NCBI RefSeq assembly: GCF_900156075.1
Contig: NZ_FTMM01000004.1
Span: forward strand, 1 to 64,000
Origin: Chryseobacterium sp. RU37D
Lineage (GTDB): Bacteria; Bacteroidota; Bacteroidia; Flavobacteriales; Weeksellaceae
Reading direction: 5' to 3'
Length of the DNA stretch: 64,000 nt
The position numbers and the translations under genes were made by a program. Below the pieces are notes generated by a model. The model saw only the letters and a program-made list of their open reading frames with translations, was not told where the DNA came from and did not search any database. Position 1 is the first letter of the stretch. Every line of letters starts with the position of its first letter. Positions 38,995 to 50,340 of this stretch are shown here, piece after piece.

Positions 38995-39283
38995 AAAGAA
39001 TTATGCAATACTACAAATATAAGTAAAGGTCTGTATTTGTGAAACTTTTGTACGTTTTTTAGGGTAATAATTAAACATTATTCTGCGAAATTTATGTATC
39101 GTAGGTTTTTACTTAAGTCTATATCTAAATTTACGTAGTTATTTCTCTTGACAAGGCTGTTTATAGATAAATATTGGTTAAAATTTATTTAATCTGAAAA
39201 GTAAAAAATACCTTAGCCCAATATGCAATTTCTTAGAACATTTGGATAGAATTCTTACGTTCAAACCTAATTACACTTATAAA

Positions 39284-39630
39284 TTATTTCTCCAACCGGT
39301 TGAGGGTAACGACCTGAAGCCTTTCTTCGTGTGTATTCTCCCAGTACCCTAAAGCAGGGATTAAAGTTTTCTTAAGTTCAATAAACTGTATTCTACCTTT
39401 GGATAAACTACAGGACAAATTTTCTTGGTGATTAATTCATGCTCCTGAGGTTCCCTTAGTTATAATGTTCAGGACTCTGTATAAAGCGTTAGGAATTTTT
39501 CTTTGCAATTCGCTTGGGTGTAAGAAGCCTTTATTAATGAACAACAGTATAAGGATTTTCCATTTGCCATAAATAACTTTGCCTATTAGGTCTAAGCTAC
39601 AATTCAGGTTTGGAATATTTTTTTATACAT
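39284..39630 (-). pseudogene. Decayed HxlR-family transcription regulator
   Basis: On the minus strand, joining frames gives NLNCSLDLIGK.IYGKWKILIL, LHPSELQRKIPNA, then HELITKKICPVVYPKVEYSL and a last part KKTLIPALGYWENTHEERLQ. This is the winged-helix order of HxlR regulators (C..SLDLIGGKWK...LTE/PPKVEY.L...LIPAL). At least two frame changes and an in-frame stop make it dead. A TAACTTTG box at 39642-39635 lies 4 bp before the ATG at 39630. The genes it once controlled are unknown. Confidence 0.7.
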
Positions 39631-39753
39631 CAAACAAAGTTAAACAATGTTCCAAAGTCAGCAATATGGAAGAATTTACTATTCTTTAAATTCGTGTATG
39701 ATAAATTTTCCTTCCTGAAAGCTTCATACTAAACCCGGATATATTGCAAATAA

Positions 39754-39787
39754 AAATCCCAAAGCAGCTTAGCTCTTTAGGATTTTA
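39754..39787 (-). terminator. Terminator after citrate synthase
   Basis: AAATCCTAAAGAGC and GCTGCTTTGGGATTT form a near-perfect stem with a TAA loop on the minus strand, followed by T-rich sequence, 22 bp after the stop. Confidence 0.65.
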
Positions 39788-39809
39788 TTTTTATTTTTTA
39801 TGTCACAGA

Positions 39810-41096
39810 TTATCTGTTTACCATATCGATATAGTCTCTCTTTTGAGCTCCTTGGTATACCTGTCTTGGTCTTCCGATAGGATCTCCTTTTAATCTCATT
39901 TCTTTCCATTGAGAAATCCATCCCGGAAGTCTTCCTAAAGCAAACATTACCGTAAACATTTCTGTAGGGATTCCTAAAGCTCTGTAAATGATACCAGAGT
40001 AGAAATCTACGTTCGGATACAGTTTTCTTTCTACGAAGTACTCGTCTTCAAGAGCTACTTTTTCTAATTGCATTGCAATATCAAGTGCTTTATCCTGAAT
40101 TCCAAGTGCGTTAAGGATATCATCAGCAGCTTTTTTAATGATTTTCGCTCTTGGGTCGAAGTTTTTGTATACTCTGTGGCCGAATCCCATTAAACGGAAG
40201 CTGTCGTTTTTATCTTTAGCTTTTGCTACCCATTTGTTAACATCTCCTCCATCTTTTTCAATTAACTCAAGCATTTCGATAACTGCCTGGTTTGCACCAC
40301 CGTGAAGTGGCCCCCAAAGTGCAGAAACTCCCGCAGATACAGAAGCGAAAAGACCTGTATGAGCAGAACCTACCATTCTTACTGTAGATGTAGAACAGTT
40401 TTGCTCGTGATCAGCATGAAGGATTAATAATTTATCTAAAGCATCCACTACCACAGGGTTTACTTCAAACTCCTGATTTGGCATTCTGAATGTCATTTTG
40501 TAGAAGTTTTCTACATAGTTAAGGCTGTTATCACCGTGGTTAAGTGGTAAACCCTGAGTTTTTCTGTACGTCCATGCGCAAAGATGAGAGAATTTAGCAA
40601 TCATCAATTCTGCAGCGTGATCCATTTCTTCTTTAGAGTTTACGTTAACAGCTTTAGGGTTAAAAGCAGTCAATGCGGAAGTTAAAGAAGATAAAACTCC
40701 CATAGGGTGAGCAGAACGAGGAAAAGCATCAATAAGCTTTTTCATTTCTTCTGCCACGAAATTATATTTTTTAATGTTATTCTCAAAATAATTGTACTGA
40801 TCTCGAGAAGGCAATTCACCGTGTAATAAAAGGTACATTACCTCTGTAAAGTTGGATTTTTCCGCGATTTGCTCTATTGGATATCCTCTGTAGAATAATT
40901 CCCCTTTGTCTCCGTCTAAGTAAGTGATGTCGCTAAGTGTAGCTCCGGTGTTTTTGTAGCCTAAATCTAAAGTGATAAGACCCGTCTGGTCTCTTAATTT
41001 TGAAATATCGATTCCTCTGTCTCCGATAGTACTATCCACAATTGGATATTCATATGAATTACCGTTGTAATTCAATATTACTTTGTTGTCTGACAT
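39810..41096 (-). CDS. gltA: Citrate synthase
   Basis: A 428-residue enzyme condensing acetyl-CoA and oxaloacetate at the entry to the TCA cycle. Catalytic segments are LHADHEQNCSTSTVRM, LWGPLHGGANQAV, GFGHRVYK and PNVDFYSG. The length fits bacterial type II enzymes. It lies 82 bp after enolase on the same strand, with the eno terminator between them. Confidence 0.97.
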   Translation of the reverse strand: MSDNKVILNYNGNSYEYPIVDSTIGDRGIDISKLRDQTGLITLDLGYKNTGATLSDITYLDGDKGELFYRGYPIEQIAEKSNFTEVMYLLLHGELPSRDQYNYFENNIKKYNFVAEEMKKLIDAFPRSAHPMGVLSSLTSALTAFNPKAVNVNSKEEMDHAAELMIAKFSHLCAWTYRKTQGLPLNHGDNSLNYVENFYKMTFRMPNQEFEVNPVVVDALDKLLILHADHEQNCSTSTVRMVGSAHTGLFASVSAGVSALWGPLHGGANQAVIEMLELIEKDGGDVNKWVAKAKDKNDSFRLMGFGHRVYKNFDPRAKIIKKAADDILNALGIQDKALDIAMQLEKVALEDEYFVERKLYPNVDFYSGIIYRALGIPTEMFTVMFALGRLPGWISQWKEMRLKGDPIGRPRQVYQGAQKRDYIDMVNR

Positions 41097-41134
41097 TATT
41101 TATTTTTTTTCTAAATATACTACTTATTACAAAA

Positions 41135-41164
41135 TACGGCAAACAAAAATTTTCGCTTGCCGTA
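41135..41164 (-). terminator. Terminator after enolase
   Basis: TACGGCAA/TTGCCGTA stem with an AT-rich loop, 15 bp after the enolase stop on the minus strand; a moderate T-run follows. Confidence 0.6.
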
Positions 41165-41178
41165 ATTTATAATTTCAA

Positions 41179-42474
<1,296 letters not shown>

Positions 42475-42695
42475 TTATTTTTTATAGTTACTACAAATTT
42501 AATTATTTTTTAAATTCTCAAAGCATCGGGAATTCAATTTATATGCTTATTCAGAGTTAAATTTTAGTTAATTTTGATATTATGATAATTCTTGATTTAT
42601 AAAAATAAAAGTATCGGCTCGAATTCTTTTTTAATCGCACAAAATTCCTTTCAAAAGATCATCAAACTTTTTCATGCTTTATGCTTTAATTATAA

Positions 42696-44564
42696 TTACA
42701 TTCCGCCTAAACCAACCAATTGCTCCAAAATTGGATGATCAATTGTTTTTATCGTGGTATTTGGATTTAACTGCTCGAAAATCTGGATAACATTTTTACC
42801 TTTTTTCAGCCAGACTCCGGGCACATATAATGTCTGTTGTGGCCCAATTTTCCAGTACCGTCCGATATTTTTTCCATTGATAAAAACAATTCCTTTTCCG
42901 AAATCCCGGGTGTCTAAAAAAGTATCTCCGGTTTCTGTAAGATTAAACTCCGCTTCCTGAATGACAGGTGAGTTTTGGGGAATATTCTTTAGTTTATAGT
43001 CGTAATCAGGGAATCTATCAAAAGGTAAAGTAAACATTTCCCAATTTTCCGAAACTTCATTTTCGTTAATTTTTACGGGGCTGATAATTCCTTTTATATT
43101 ATGATTAATTTCTGATCCGTAGTTTATTCTCCCCATATTTTCCACCAAAATATCAAGCCGGTCGCCTTTTCTGATTTCAATATCCAGATCATATTTTTTA
43201 TCAATTCTGTTGAGCTCGCCCATCTTTTTTTCATTAATATAAACTACGGCATAATCACGCAACCCTTTTATTTCTAATGTCCCTTTCTGATTTTGATCAA
43301 ATTTTCTTCGATAAAGAACATACCCGCTGCCTAAATTTAAATCTTCAAAAGATAAAGGCTGATTATTAACAACAGGTTTCCTTCCTTTTATAACATCAAA
43401 TAAAGGAGCTGTTTTAGATATTTTAAATTCAGGGATTGTAATGACTTTTATCGGTTGAGGAATTTCGGGAAGCTTATTATTGTTCAATTTTTGAAAAACA
43501 CTTCTCAAAGCGGTATACTTTGGGGTCGCCCAGCCCGCTTCATTTATCGGCGCATCGTAATCATAGCTTGTAAGGTCCGGCTGAATGTCATGGTCTTTAT
43601 CGTAATTGGCACCACTTGTAAACGCAAAATTGGTCCCGCCGTGAATCATATAATAATTAAATGAAATATTATTTTTTATATAAATCTCAGATTGTTTTAC
43701 GACATCTTCCGTTTTTACTTTCACGAAAGGTTCCGCCCAATGATCCAGCCAGCCAGGATAATATTCTGCCACCATATAAGGCCCTTTGCCGTTGTGATAT
43801 TCGTTTATGCTTTTCTTTAGTACATCAATATCACTCTCCCCATTTGCCGTTGGAAGTGCGCCTTCAATAGATCCTCCTTTAAAAAGGCTGCTCCCGTCAG
43901 AAGTGAATAACGGAACGGTAATTCCATGTTTCAAAAGCATATCCTTTATTTTGTGGCTGTACCTTCTGTGTGCTTGCAATGAAATTTCTTTTCGCTGTTC
44001 CACATAAGAGCCAAATTCATTCTCTGCCTGAACCATAATAACAGGCCCGCCACGATCAATCTGTAGAGGAACAATCTGTTTTGTTAGCTGGATAATGTAT
44101 TTTTCGCATTCATCAAGAAACGCTTTATTATCTGTCCGGATTTCTAAATTTCTATTTTTCTGAAGCCACCACGGATACCCGCCAAACTCCCACTCGGCGC
44201 ACACATATGGCCCTGGGCGTATAATCACATACAGCCCGACCTCCTGAGCAGTCTTAATAAATTTCTTAAGATCTTTCTCCCCGGAAAAATTCCATTGTCC
44301 TGGTGACTCTTCATGATAATTCCAGAAAACATATGTGGTGACCGTATTCAGCCCCATGGCTTTCATCATCTGCAGACGGTGCTTCCAATATTCCTTTGGC
44401 ACTCTCGGATAGTGCATTTCGCCTGAATGGATGGTAAATGGCTTTCCGTGTAAGAGGAAACTGCCGTTTTTTATTTCAAACGCTGATATTTTATTTTGAG
44501 AAAACATAACTCCACTCAAAAAAATCAAAAGAATTGTACTGAATTTTCGGAATATTTTTTTCAT
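42696..44564 (-). CDS. GH35 beta-galactosidase 1
   Basis: A secreted family 35 enzyme of about 622 residues. A signal peptide begins MKKIFRKFSTILLIFLSG. The GH35 barrel shows SGEMHYPRVPKEYW, GLNTVTTYVFWNYHE, RPGPYVCAEWEFGGYPWWL, the acid/base Glu in VQAENEFGSY and the nucleophile Glu in MVAEYYPGWLDHW. Two jelly-roll domains and no T9SS tail follow, so a periplasmic place is likely. The frame also opens at an ATG six codons earlier; the shorter start gives the cleaner signal peptide. A paralog lies at 45109-46989. Confidence 0.92.
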   Translation of the reverse strand: MKKIFRKFSTILLIFLSGVMFSQNKISAFEIKNGSFLLHGKPFTIHSGEMHYPRVPKEYWKHRLQMMKAMGLNTVTTYVFWNYHEESPGQWNFSGEKDLKKFIKTAQEVGLYVIIRPGPYVCAEWEFGGYPWWLQKNRNLEIRTDNKAFLDECEKYIIQLTKQIVPLQIDRGGPVIMVQAENEFGSYVEQRKEISLQAHRRYSHKIKDMLLKHGITVPLFTSDGSSLFKGGSIEGALPTANGESDIDVLKKSINEYHNGKGPYMVAEYYPGWLDHWAEPFVKVKTEDVVKQSEIYIKNNISFNYYMIHGGTNFAFTSGANYDKDHDIQPDLTSYDYDAPINEAGWATPKYTALRSVFQKLNNNKLPEIPQPIKVITIPEFKISKTAPLFDVIKGRKPVVNNQPLSFEDLNLGSGYVLYRRKFDQNQKGTLEIKGLRDYAVVYINEKKMGELNRIDKKYDLDIEIRKGDRLDILVENMGRINYGSEINHNIKGIISPVKINENEVSENWEMFTLPFDRFPDYDYKLKNIPQNSPVIQEAEFNLTETGDTFLDTRDFGKGIVFINGKNIGRYWKIGPQQTLYVPGVWLKKGKNVIQIFEQLNPNTTIKTIDHPILEQLVGLGGM

Positions 44565-44630
44565 ATTGTATGGCGAATTCATATAAAATTAAAGAATAAA
44601 AATCAATCAAAGTATAAAACCGTAAAAATC

Positions 44631-45053
44631 ATGAAAAAAACTGTATTATTGGTGAATGCTGTAGTGACCTTAGCTGTAATTAGCTGTAAAAAATCAACAG
44701 AAAGCGGAAATAAAAGCATAATAAAATCTGATGGTTCCGCACCCGTATTGGCTGATAATGGTAAAGTGGACTCTACCATACATTATGAAACTGATGTGAA
44801 TGGAAAAAAATATATAAAAACAGATTATGTATACAAAGCTACTGATGGAGCTCTGGTAAAAGTGGTTTTTAATTATGACGAAAAAACAATGAGCGTAAGA
44901 AGCAACAATAAAACTTTTATCCTGAATAAAGTAGAATCCAAAGGAAATGAAACAACTTACGAGAAAATGGATATGAAGGCCACGGTAAAAGGCGACAGCC
45001 TGATTTTGGATCAGGGAAATAACCTGATTCAGCTTGTAAAAACGAAAATCTAA
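44631..45053 (+). CDS. Small lipoprotein of unknown function
   Basis: A 140-residue predicted lipoprotein. The signal ends in a lipobox with the lipid-carrying cysteine in AVISCKKS (residues about 16-23). The rest is a small beta-rich domain with GKKYIKTDYVYKATDG and YDEKTMSVRSNNK. The open frame extends 45 codons upstream over the GH35 gene, but only the ATG at 44631 yields a lipoprotein signal. It sits on the opposite strand between two GH35 genes, facing away from one and into the other. Function not recognised. Confidence 0.8.
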   Translation: MKKTVLLVNAVVTLAVISCKKSTESGNKSIIKSDGSAPVLADNGKVDSTIHYETDVNGKKYIKTDYVYKATDGALVKVVFNYDEKTMSVRSNNKTFILNKVESKGNETTYEKMDMKATVKGDSLILDQGNNLIQLVKTKI

Positions 45054-45069
45054 CTCGACAATAAAAAAT

Positions 45070-45105
45070 AAATCCTGCCATTTTATTAGATAGCAGGATT
45101 TTTTG
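45070..45105. terminator. Terminator between lipoprotein and GH35 gene 2
   Basis: AATCCTGC/GCAGGATT stem with an AT-rich loop and T run between convergent genes; works best on the plus strand. Confidence 0.8.
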
Positions 45106-45108
45106 CAA

Positions 45109-46989
45109 TTATCTGGTTAAATCATTTAAAATTGGTTTATCAAGAGTATTTACAGAACTCTGAACCCGACCGTTCAGCTGATCAAAAATGATGATTTCAT
45201 TTTTACCCTGTTTCATCCAGACACCCGGAATATATAATGTTTGCTGCGGCCCGACTTTCCAAAATCTGCCCAGATTTTTTCCATTAATAAAAACAAGTCC
45301 TTTTCCCCAATTCTGCATATCAATAAAAGTATCACCGGCTTCTTGCAGATCAAATTCTCCCTGATATATTGCCGGCACATCTTTCAGTGTTGGATATTCC
45401 TGCTGAGATAAAGGCTTTGCCTTAATATTTGATGAAAACCGGTCTGGAAAAGGAAGCTTTGTCATTTCCCAGATGCCTGTAATATTTTGGTCATTAATTT
45501 TTACTGGCGAGATGATTCCTTTTGTATTTTGATTAATTTGAGCATCATAATTAATTCTTCCCCAGTTTTCCACTAAAATCTGTAAATCAGAATTTTTAGG
45601 AATATCAACAGGCAAAGTGTAGCTGTTGTAAAATCTGTTCAGCTCGCCGATCTTTCTGCCATTTACATATACAGTTGCAAAATCCCTCAATCCGCTTACG
45701 TCCAACTTCCCTTTAATGGCTTCATCAAAATGATGCTGATACAAAACATAACCATACCCCTGATCTAATTCTTCAAATGTAAGAGGTTTTTCTGCCTTTA
45801 CTTTCTCCTGGGTTTGTGCATAGCTGAAAGCGTTATACAAATTTTTAAATCTGATATTATTTATCCTGATCACCTTTACGGCAGCAGGAACGTCGGGGAG
45901 CTTTTCTTTAGTATATTTTGCAAGTACCATACGAAGCGAATCATATTTCGGAGTTCTCCACCCTGCTTCGGAAATAGGAGCATCGTAATCGTACGATGTT
46001 AAATCCGGCAAAATGTCATGTTCTTTATTATAATTGGCCCCGGAAGTGAAGCCAAAATTGGTTCCGCCATGAATCATATAATAATTGAAAGAAATCCCTT
46101 TGCTCAAAAAATCTTTGGTTAATTTTACAATATCCTCCGTTCTTGTTCTTGGAAAACCTTCGCCCCAATGGGTGAGCCAGCCCGGATAAAATTCAGCGAT
46201 CATATAGGGACCTTTATTATTGTTATATTGATTCACAACCATTTTCAGTTTGTTAATATCTTTTTCCCCGTTACCTCCCGGTAAAGCATCTTCAACATGG
46301 CCACCGCTGAAAAAGTCGGTAACATCGGAAGTATACATCGGCACATCAAAACCAACATCTTTGATCTGCTTGACGATTTTATTTAGATAAGACTGATGTG
46401 ACTCATCTGAAATATCTTTTCGCTGATAGGCAAAAAGCCCGAATTCATTTTCAGCCTGAACCATAATGATAGGACCTCCTTTTGTAATTTGCAAATCTTT
46501 AACCTGATTATATAATTCGGTAAGGTACTTTTTATTAGCGGATAAAAATGGTTCATTATCTTCTCGAATCTTTAATCCTTTAACATTTTGAAGCCACCAC
46601 GGATATCCTCCAAATTCCCACTCTCCACAAATATATGGCCCAGGTCTCAGAATAACATATAATCCTACCTCTTTAGCGGTTTTGATAAAAGCTTTTAGAT
46701 CTTTTTGTCCGGACCAGTCCCACTTTCCGGGAGTTTCTTCGTGATAATTCCAAAAAACATAGGAGGCAACCGCATTAAGCCCCATAGCTTTCATCATCAT
46801 CAAACGATGTTTCCAGTATTCTTTGGGAACTCTTGGATAATGCATTTCTCCAGAACGGATTTCTACGGGCTTCCCGTTTAGTAAGAATTGACCGTCTTTA
46901 ATTTTAAAACTTGGATTTTGCTGAGCAGCTAGTAAAGAATAAAATAATACAATAAGAGAAAAAAATAATTTTAGTCGTAATTTCATCAT
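45109..46989 (-). CDS. GH35 beta-galactosidase 2
   Basis: A 626-residue paralog of the GH35 enzyme at 42696-44564, with the same barrel motifs (RSGEMHYPRVPKEYW, RPGPYICGEWEFGGYPWWL, acid/base Glu in VQAENEFGLF, nucleophile Glu in MIAEFYPGWLTHW). It has a signal peptide ending LLAAQ. It starts with ATG ATG, so either may be used. Two copies near a GH43-like gene and the lack of a SusC/D pair point to periplasmic breakdown of galactosides imported elsewhere. Confidence 0.92.
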   Translation of the reverse strand: MMKLRLKLFFSLIVLFYSLLAAQQNPSFKIKDGQFLLNGKPVEIRSGEMHYPRVPKEYWKHRLMMMKAMGLNAVASYVFWNYHEETPGKWDWSGQKDLKAFIKTAKEVGLYVILRPGPYICGEWEFGGYPWWLQNVKGLKIREDNEPFLSANKKYLTELYNQVKDLQITKGGPIIMVQAENEFGLFAYQRKDISDESHQSYLNKIVKQIKDVGFDVPMYTSDVTDFFSGGHVEDALPGGNGEKDINKLKMVVNQYNNNKGPYMIAEFYPGWLTHWGEGFPRTRTEDIVKLTKDFLSKGISFNYYMIHGGTNFGFTSGANYNKEHDILPDLTSYDYDAPISEAGWRTPKYDSLRMVLAKYTKEKLPDVPAAVKVIRINNIRFKNLYNAFSYAQTQEKVKAEKPLTFEELDQGYGYVLYQHHFDEAIKGKLDVSGLRDFATVYVNGRKIGELNRFYNSYTLPVDIPKNSDLQILVENWGRINYDAQINQNTKGIISPVKINDQNITGIWEMTKLPFPDRFSSNIKAKPLSQQEYPTLKDVPAIYQGEFDLQEAGDTFIDMQNWGKGLVFINGKNLGRFWKVGPQQTLYIPGVWMKQGKNEIIIFDQLNGRVQSSVNTLDKPILNDLTR

Positions 46990-47083
46990 CGTAATATTGT
47001 TTTTATACTAATTTAAAAAATAAAAACACACAAATAATTCAACAAATAAAAAAAGTGAACAATTACGAAAAATATACATAAAC

Positions 47084-47117
47084 AAAAGAACCGTTCAGAA
47101 ATCTGAACGGTTCTTTT
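47084..47117 (-). terminator. Terminator of ribosomal operon
   Basis: A perfect 15 bp stem (AAAAGAACCGTTCAG and its complement) with an AAAT loop. It lies 16 bp after the rplQ stop on the minus strand. Confidence 0.92.
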
Positions 47118-47133
47118 ATGTATCTGAAGAATA

Positions 47134-47661
47134 TTATTCTTCAGTTTTTTCTTCTGTAGAATCAGCAGCTTCAGCAGTTGGCTCAGCAGCTTTTTCTTCT
47201 ACTACAGGAGCTTCAGCAACTACAGTTTCTACTTTTTTAGCAGTTGTAGATCTTCTACTTCTTCTTGTAGCTTTTTTCTCTTCAGCATTAGGATTGTAAA
47301 GCTCGTTAAAGTCTACTAATTCGATAAGAGCAGTATCAGCAGCATCACCTGGTCTGAAACCTGTTTTGATGATTCTTGTATAACCACCGTTTCTCTCTGC
47401 GATTTTAGGAGCTACAGTTCTGAACAATTCAGCAACTGCTTCTTTATTTTGAAGATATGAAAAAACAATTCTTCTATTGTGTGTAGTATCTTCTTTTGCT
47501 TTTGTTAATAGAGGTTCAACATATACTCTTAAAGCTTTCGCTTTAGCTACAGTAGTGTTGATTCTTTTATGCTCAATTAGAGAACAAGCCATATTAGAAA
47601 GCATAGCACTTCTGTGAGAAGCTGTTCTTCCTAAGTGATTGAATTTTTTACCGTGTCTCAT
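47134..47661 (-). CDS. rplQ: 50S ribosomal protein L17
   Basis: The L17 core ([19 protein letters not shown]...) fills about the first 120 residues. A tail of about 55 residues follows, first basic ([15 protein letters not shown]) then rich in Ala and Glu, making the protein 175 residues rather than the usual 120-130. It is the last gene of the operon, 6 bp after rpoA. Confidence 0.97.
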   Translation of the reverse strand: MRHGKKFNHLGRTASHRSAMLSNMACSLIEHKRINTTVAKAKALRVYVEPLLTKAKEDTTHNRRIVFSYLQNKEAVAELFRTVAPKIAERNGGYTRIIKTGFRPGDAADTALIELVDFNELYNPNAEEKKATRRSRRSTTAKKVETVVAEAPVVEEKAAEPTAEAADSTEEKTEE

Positions 47662-47667
47662 TATTAA

Positions 47668-48663
47668 TTATTTATCAGCGTCTAACTTATATTTTGCAAC
47701 GTCGAAACCGAAGTTAAGACCTTTTGAATGCACTAATTCTTCTAGTTCTGTCAAAGATTTTTTACCAAAATTTCTGAATTTCATCAAATCAGACTTACTG
47801 TAAGAAACCAATTCTCCAAGAGTTTCTACTTCAGCAGCTTTCAGACAGTTAAGGGCTCTTACAGAAAGATCCATATCTGCTAATTTAGACTTAAGTAGTT
47901 GTCTTGTATGAAGAGTTTCCTCATCATATTGGATAGATGCTTTTACGGCTTCAGTTTCAAGAGTGATTCTCTCATCAGAGAACAACATGAAGTGATAAAT
48001 TAATATCTTAGAAGCTTCAGTTAAAGCATTTTGAGGGCTGATAGAACCATCAGTCTCTATATCTAATACAAGTTTTTCGTAGTCTGTTTTTTGCTCTACA
48101 CGATAATTTTCAATGCTATATTGTACTTTCTTAATTGGCGTGAAAATAGAGTCTATCGCAATAGTTCCTACAGGTGCATTGTTTGACTTATTTTGTTCAG
48201 AAGGTACATACCCTCTTCCTTTTTCTATATTGAAAGTAATTTCGAAAGTTACATCACTGTTTAGGTTACAGATCACAAGATCCGGGTTCAGCACCTCAAA
48301 TCCGTTGATAGACTTCCCTAAATCACCAGCAGTAATAACCGTCTGACCCGAAACTTTAGCAACAACCTGCTCATTAGCCTGGTTTTCTGCCGTAGCCTTT
48401 AATCTTACCTGCTTAAGGTTAAGAATAATTTCGGTAACATCTTCGATTACTCCTGGAATAGTTGAAAATTCGTGCTCTACACCTTCTATTTTGATAGATG
48501 AAATAGCATAACCTTCCAGAGAAGAAAGCAACACTCTTCTCAAAGCATTACCGATTGTAAGCCCGAAACCTGGTTCTAGTGGTCTGAATTCAAATTGACC
48601 TCTAAATTCATCAGAGTTAAGTAAAATTACTTTATCGGGTTTTATGAATTGTAAAATTGCCAT
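47668..48663 (-). CDS. rpoA: RNA polymerase alpha subunit
   Basis: A 331-residue alpha subunit with the assembly domain in the first 230 residues ([28 protein letters not shown]) and a C-terminal domain ([23 protein letters not shown]) that contacts promoter DNA and activators. It lies within the ribosomal operon after rpsD, as is normal for bacteria. Confidence 0.98.
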   Translation of the reverse strand: MAILQFIKPDKVILLNSDEFRGQFEFRPLEPGFGLTIGNALRRVLLSSLEGYAISSIKIEGVEHEFSTIPGVIEDVTEIILNLKQVRLKATAENQANEQVVAKVSGQTVITAGDLGKSINGFEVLNPDLVICNLNSDVTFEITFNIEKGRGYVPSEQNKSNNAPVGTIAIDSIFTPIKKVQYSIENYRVEQKTDYEKLVLDIETDGSISPQNALTEASKILIYHFMLFSDERITLETEAVKASIQYDEETLHTRQLLKSKLADMDLSVRALNCLKAAEVETLGELVSYSKSDLMKFRNFGKKSLTELEELVHSKGLNFGFDVAKYKLDADK

Positions 48664-48696
48664 ATTATTGGGTTGAGCAAAAATTTGATTAAAAAA

Positions 48697-49305
48697 TTAT
48701 TTAGAGTAAAGTTCGACGATAAGCTGTTCCTTAATATCCTCTGGAATTTGGATTCTCTCAGGAGCAGAAACGAAAGTACCTTCTTTCTTCTCATCGTTGA
48801 ATTGTAACCATTCATAATTTGCCTTAGAAGCTAATGCATTTGCAACCACTTCAAGAGACTTAGATTTTTCTCTTACAGCGATTACGTCACCAGCTTTTAG
48901 CAAATAAGATGGAATATTTACAAGCTCACCATTCACTGTAATGTGTCTGTGAGAAACTAACTGTCTAGCAGCAGATCTTGTTTTAGCAAAACCTAATCTG
49001 TAAACTACGTTATCCAATCTAGATTCGCAAAGTTGTAATAGAACTTCACCTGTTACACCTTTACTTCTGTGTGCCTTATCAAATAGGTTAGCAAACTGTC
49101 TTTCTAAAATACCGTAAGTATATTTAGCCTTTTGTTTTTCAGCTAACTGAACTGCATATTCTGATTTTTTAGCACCTCTTCTCTTGTTAGGACCGTGTTG
49201 TCCTGGCGGTTGGTTCTTTCTTTTTTCGAAGTTTTTATCATCTCCGTAGATTGCAGCACCAAACTTTCTAGCAATCTTAGTTTTAGGTCCAATATATCTT
49301 GCCAT
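48697..49305 (-). CDS. rpsD: 30S ribosomal protein S4
   Basis: A 202-residue S4 with [14 protein letters not shown] at the start and the S4 RNA-binding domain ([29 protein letters not shown]) at about 90-120. The usual N-terminal Zn-cysteines are not seen. Spaced 33 bp before rpoA. Confidence 0.98.
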   Translation of the reverse strand: MARYIGPKTKIARKFGAAIYGDDKNFEKRKNQPPGQHGPNKRRGAKKSEYAVQLAEKQKAKYTYGILERQFANLFDKAHRSKGVTGEVLLQLCESRLDNVVYRLGFAKTRSAARQLVSHRHITVNGELVNIPSYLLKAGDVIAVREKSKSLEVVANALASKANYEWLQFNDEKKEGTFVSAPERIQIPEDIKEQLIVELYSK

Positions 49306-49324
49306 AATGGGTAAATTCTAAAAA

Positions 49325-49714
49325 TTAAACTCTTCTTCTTTTTGGTGGTCTACATCCGTTGTGTGGCATAGGAGTCACGTCAACGATTTCTGAAACTTCA
49401 ATTCCTGAATTGTGGATAGATCTGATTGCAGATTCTCTACCTGCACCTGGACCTTTCACAAACACCTTCACTCTTCTTAAACCAGCTTCGTGAGCTACAG
49501 CAGAGCAATTTTCAGCCGCCATTTGAGCAGCAAATGGAGTATTCTTTTTAGAACCTCTGAATCCCATTTTACCGGCAGAAGCCCAAGAGATAACCTCTCC
49601 GTTTTTATTTGTTAAAGAAATGATGATGTTATTGAAAGAAGCTTGAATATGAGCTTCACCAATAGCTTCAACTTTTACTTTTCTTTTTTTAACTACTTTA
49701 GTTTGTTTTGCCAT
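49325..49714 (-). CDS. rpsK: 30S ribosomal protein S11
   Basis: A 129-residue S11 with the conserved [17 protein letters not shown] and [10 protein letters not shown] ending. It follows rpsM by 12 bp and precedes rpsD. Confidence 0.98.
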   Translation of the reverse strand: MAKQTKVVKKRKVKVEAIGEAHIQASFNNIIISLTNKNGEVISWASAGKMGFRGSKKNTPFAAQMAAENCSAVAHEAGLRRVKVFVKGPGAGRESAIRSIHNSGIEVSEIVDVTPMPHNGCRPPKRRRV

Positions 49715-49726
49715 AATTCCTAACGA

Positions 49727-50104
49727 TTATTTACTAGCTTTTTTCTTGTTAGCAACAGTTTTTCTCTTCCCTTTACGTGTTCTAGAGTTGTTTTTCGTTC
49801 TCTGGCCTCTTAAAGGTAATCCAAGTCTGTGACGTATTCCTCGTTGGCATCCTATGTCCATTAATCTTTTAATGTTCAATTGCACTTCAGATCTTAATTC
49901 TCCTTCTACTTTAATGTTTTCAGAGATATACGTTCTGATTGCAGCCAATTCATCGTCATTCCATTCGTTGACTTTCTTGTCTTCGCTGATACCGGCAGCT
50001 TTAAGGATTTCTGAAGAAGTACTTCTTCCAATTCCGTAGATGTAAGTTAAACCGATAACACCTCTTTTGTTTTTTGGTAAATCAATACCTGAAATTCTCG
50101 CCAT
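49727..50104 (-). CDS. rpsM: 30S ribosomal protein S13
   Basis: A 125-residue S13 with [25 protein letters not shown] at the start and [19 protein letters not shown] near the end. It follows rpmJ by 9 bp. Confidence 0.98.
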   Translation of the reverse strand: MARISGIDLPKNKRGVIGLTYIYGIGRSTSSEILKAAGISEDKKVNEWNDDELAAIRTYISENIKVEGELRSEVQLNIKRLMDIGCQRGIRHRLGLPLRGQRTKNNSRTRKGKRKTVANKKKASK

Positions 50105-50113
50105 AATTTAATT

Positions 50114-50230
50114 TTAGCCTTGTCTTTGTTTAAATTTTGGGTTCTTTTTGTTGATTACGAATAGTACACCTTTTCTGCGTACGATTTTGCAATCAGCACT
50201 TCTTTTTTTAATTGATGCTCTTACTTTCAT
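50114..50230 (-). CDS. rpmJ: 50S ribosomal protein L36
   Basis: Translating the minus strand from the ATG at 50230 gives a 38-residue protein starting [20 protein letters not shown] and ending PKFKQRQG. This is L36. Only one of the usual zinc cysteines (Cys14) is present, as in zinc-independent versions, and the expected CxxC is absent. It lies between infA and rpsM, its standard place. Confidence 0.95.
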   Translation of the reverse strand: MKVRASIKKRSADCKIVRRKGVLFVINKKNPKFKQRQG

Positions 50231-50299
50231 TTGAAAATATTTATTTTTTTAACTGTCAAATGTAATCTTTCGATTTCATTTTAATAGTATTTATTTTTT

Positions 50300-50340
50300 A
50301 ACAATAGCCAAATGGAACGGGTGCTCCATTTGGCATTGTT
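50300..50340 (-). other. Long hairpin between infA and rpmJ
   Basis: Arms AACAATAGCCAAATGGA and TCCATTTGGCATTGTT pair along 16 bp with one bulged A and an 8-base loop. The hairpin begins directly after the infA stop. No U-run follows on the minus strand, so it is likely an RNA processing or attenuation element rather than a full terminator. Confidence 0.7.

Larger units (their letters stand above)
38995..39809. other. 815 bp gap with HxlR remnant
   Basis: The gap holds the HxlR-type remnant (39284-39630, minus), its promoter-like box and the citrate synthase terminator. Nothing else is recognisable; the part 38995-39280 is AT-rich and shows no coding signal. Confidence 0.55.

Noticed and set aside
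44496..44630. Upstream extension of the lipoprotein frame
   Set aside because: It overlaps the GH35 gene on the other strand and would hide the lipoprotein signal.
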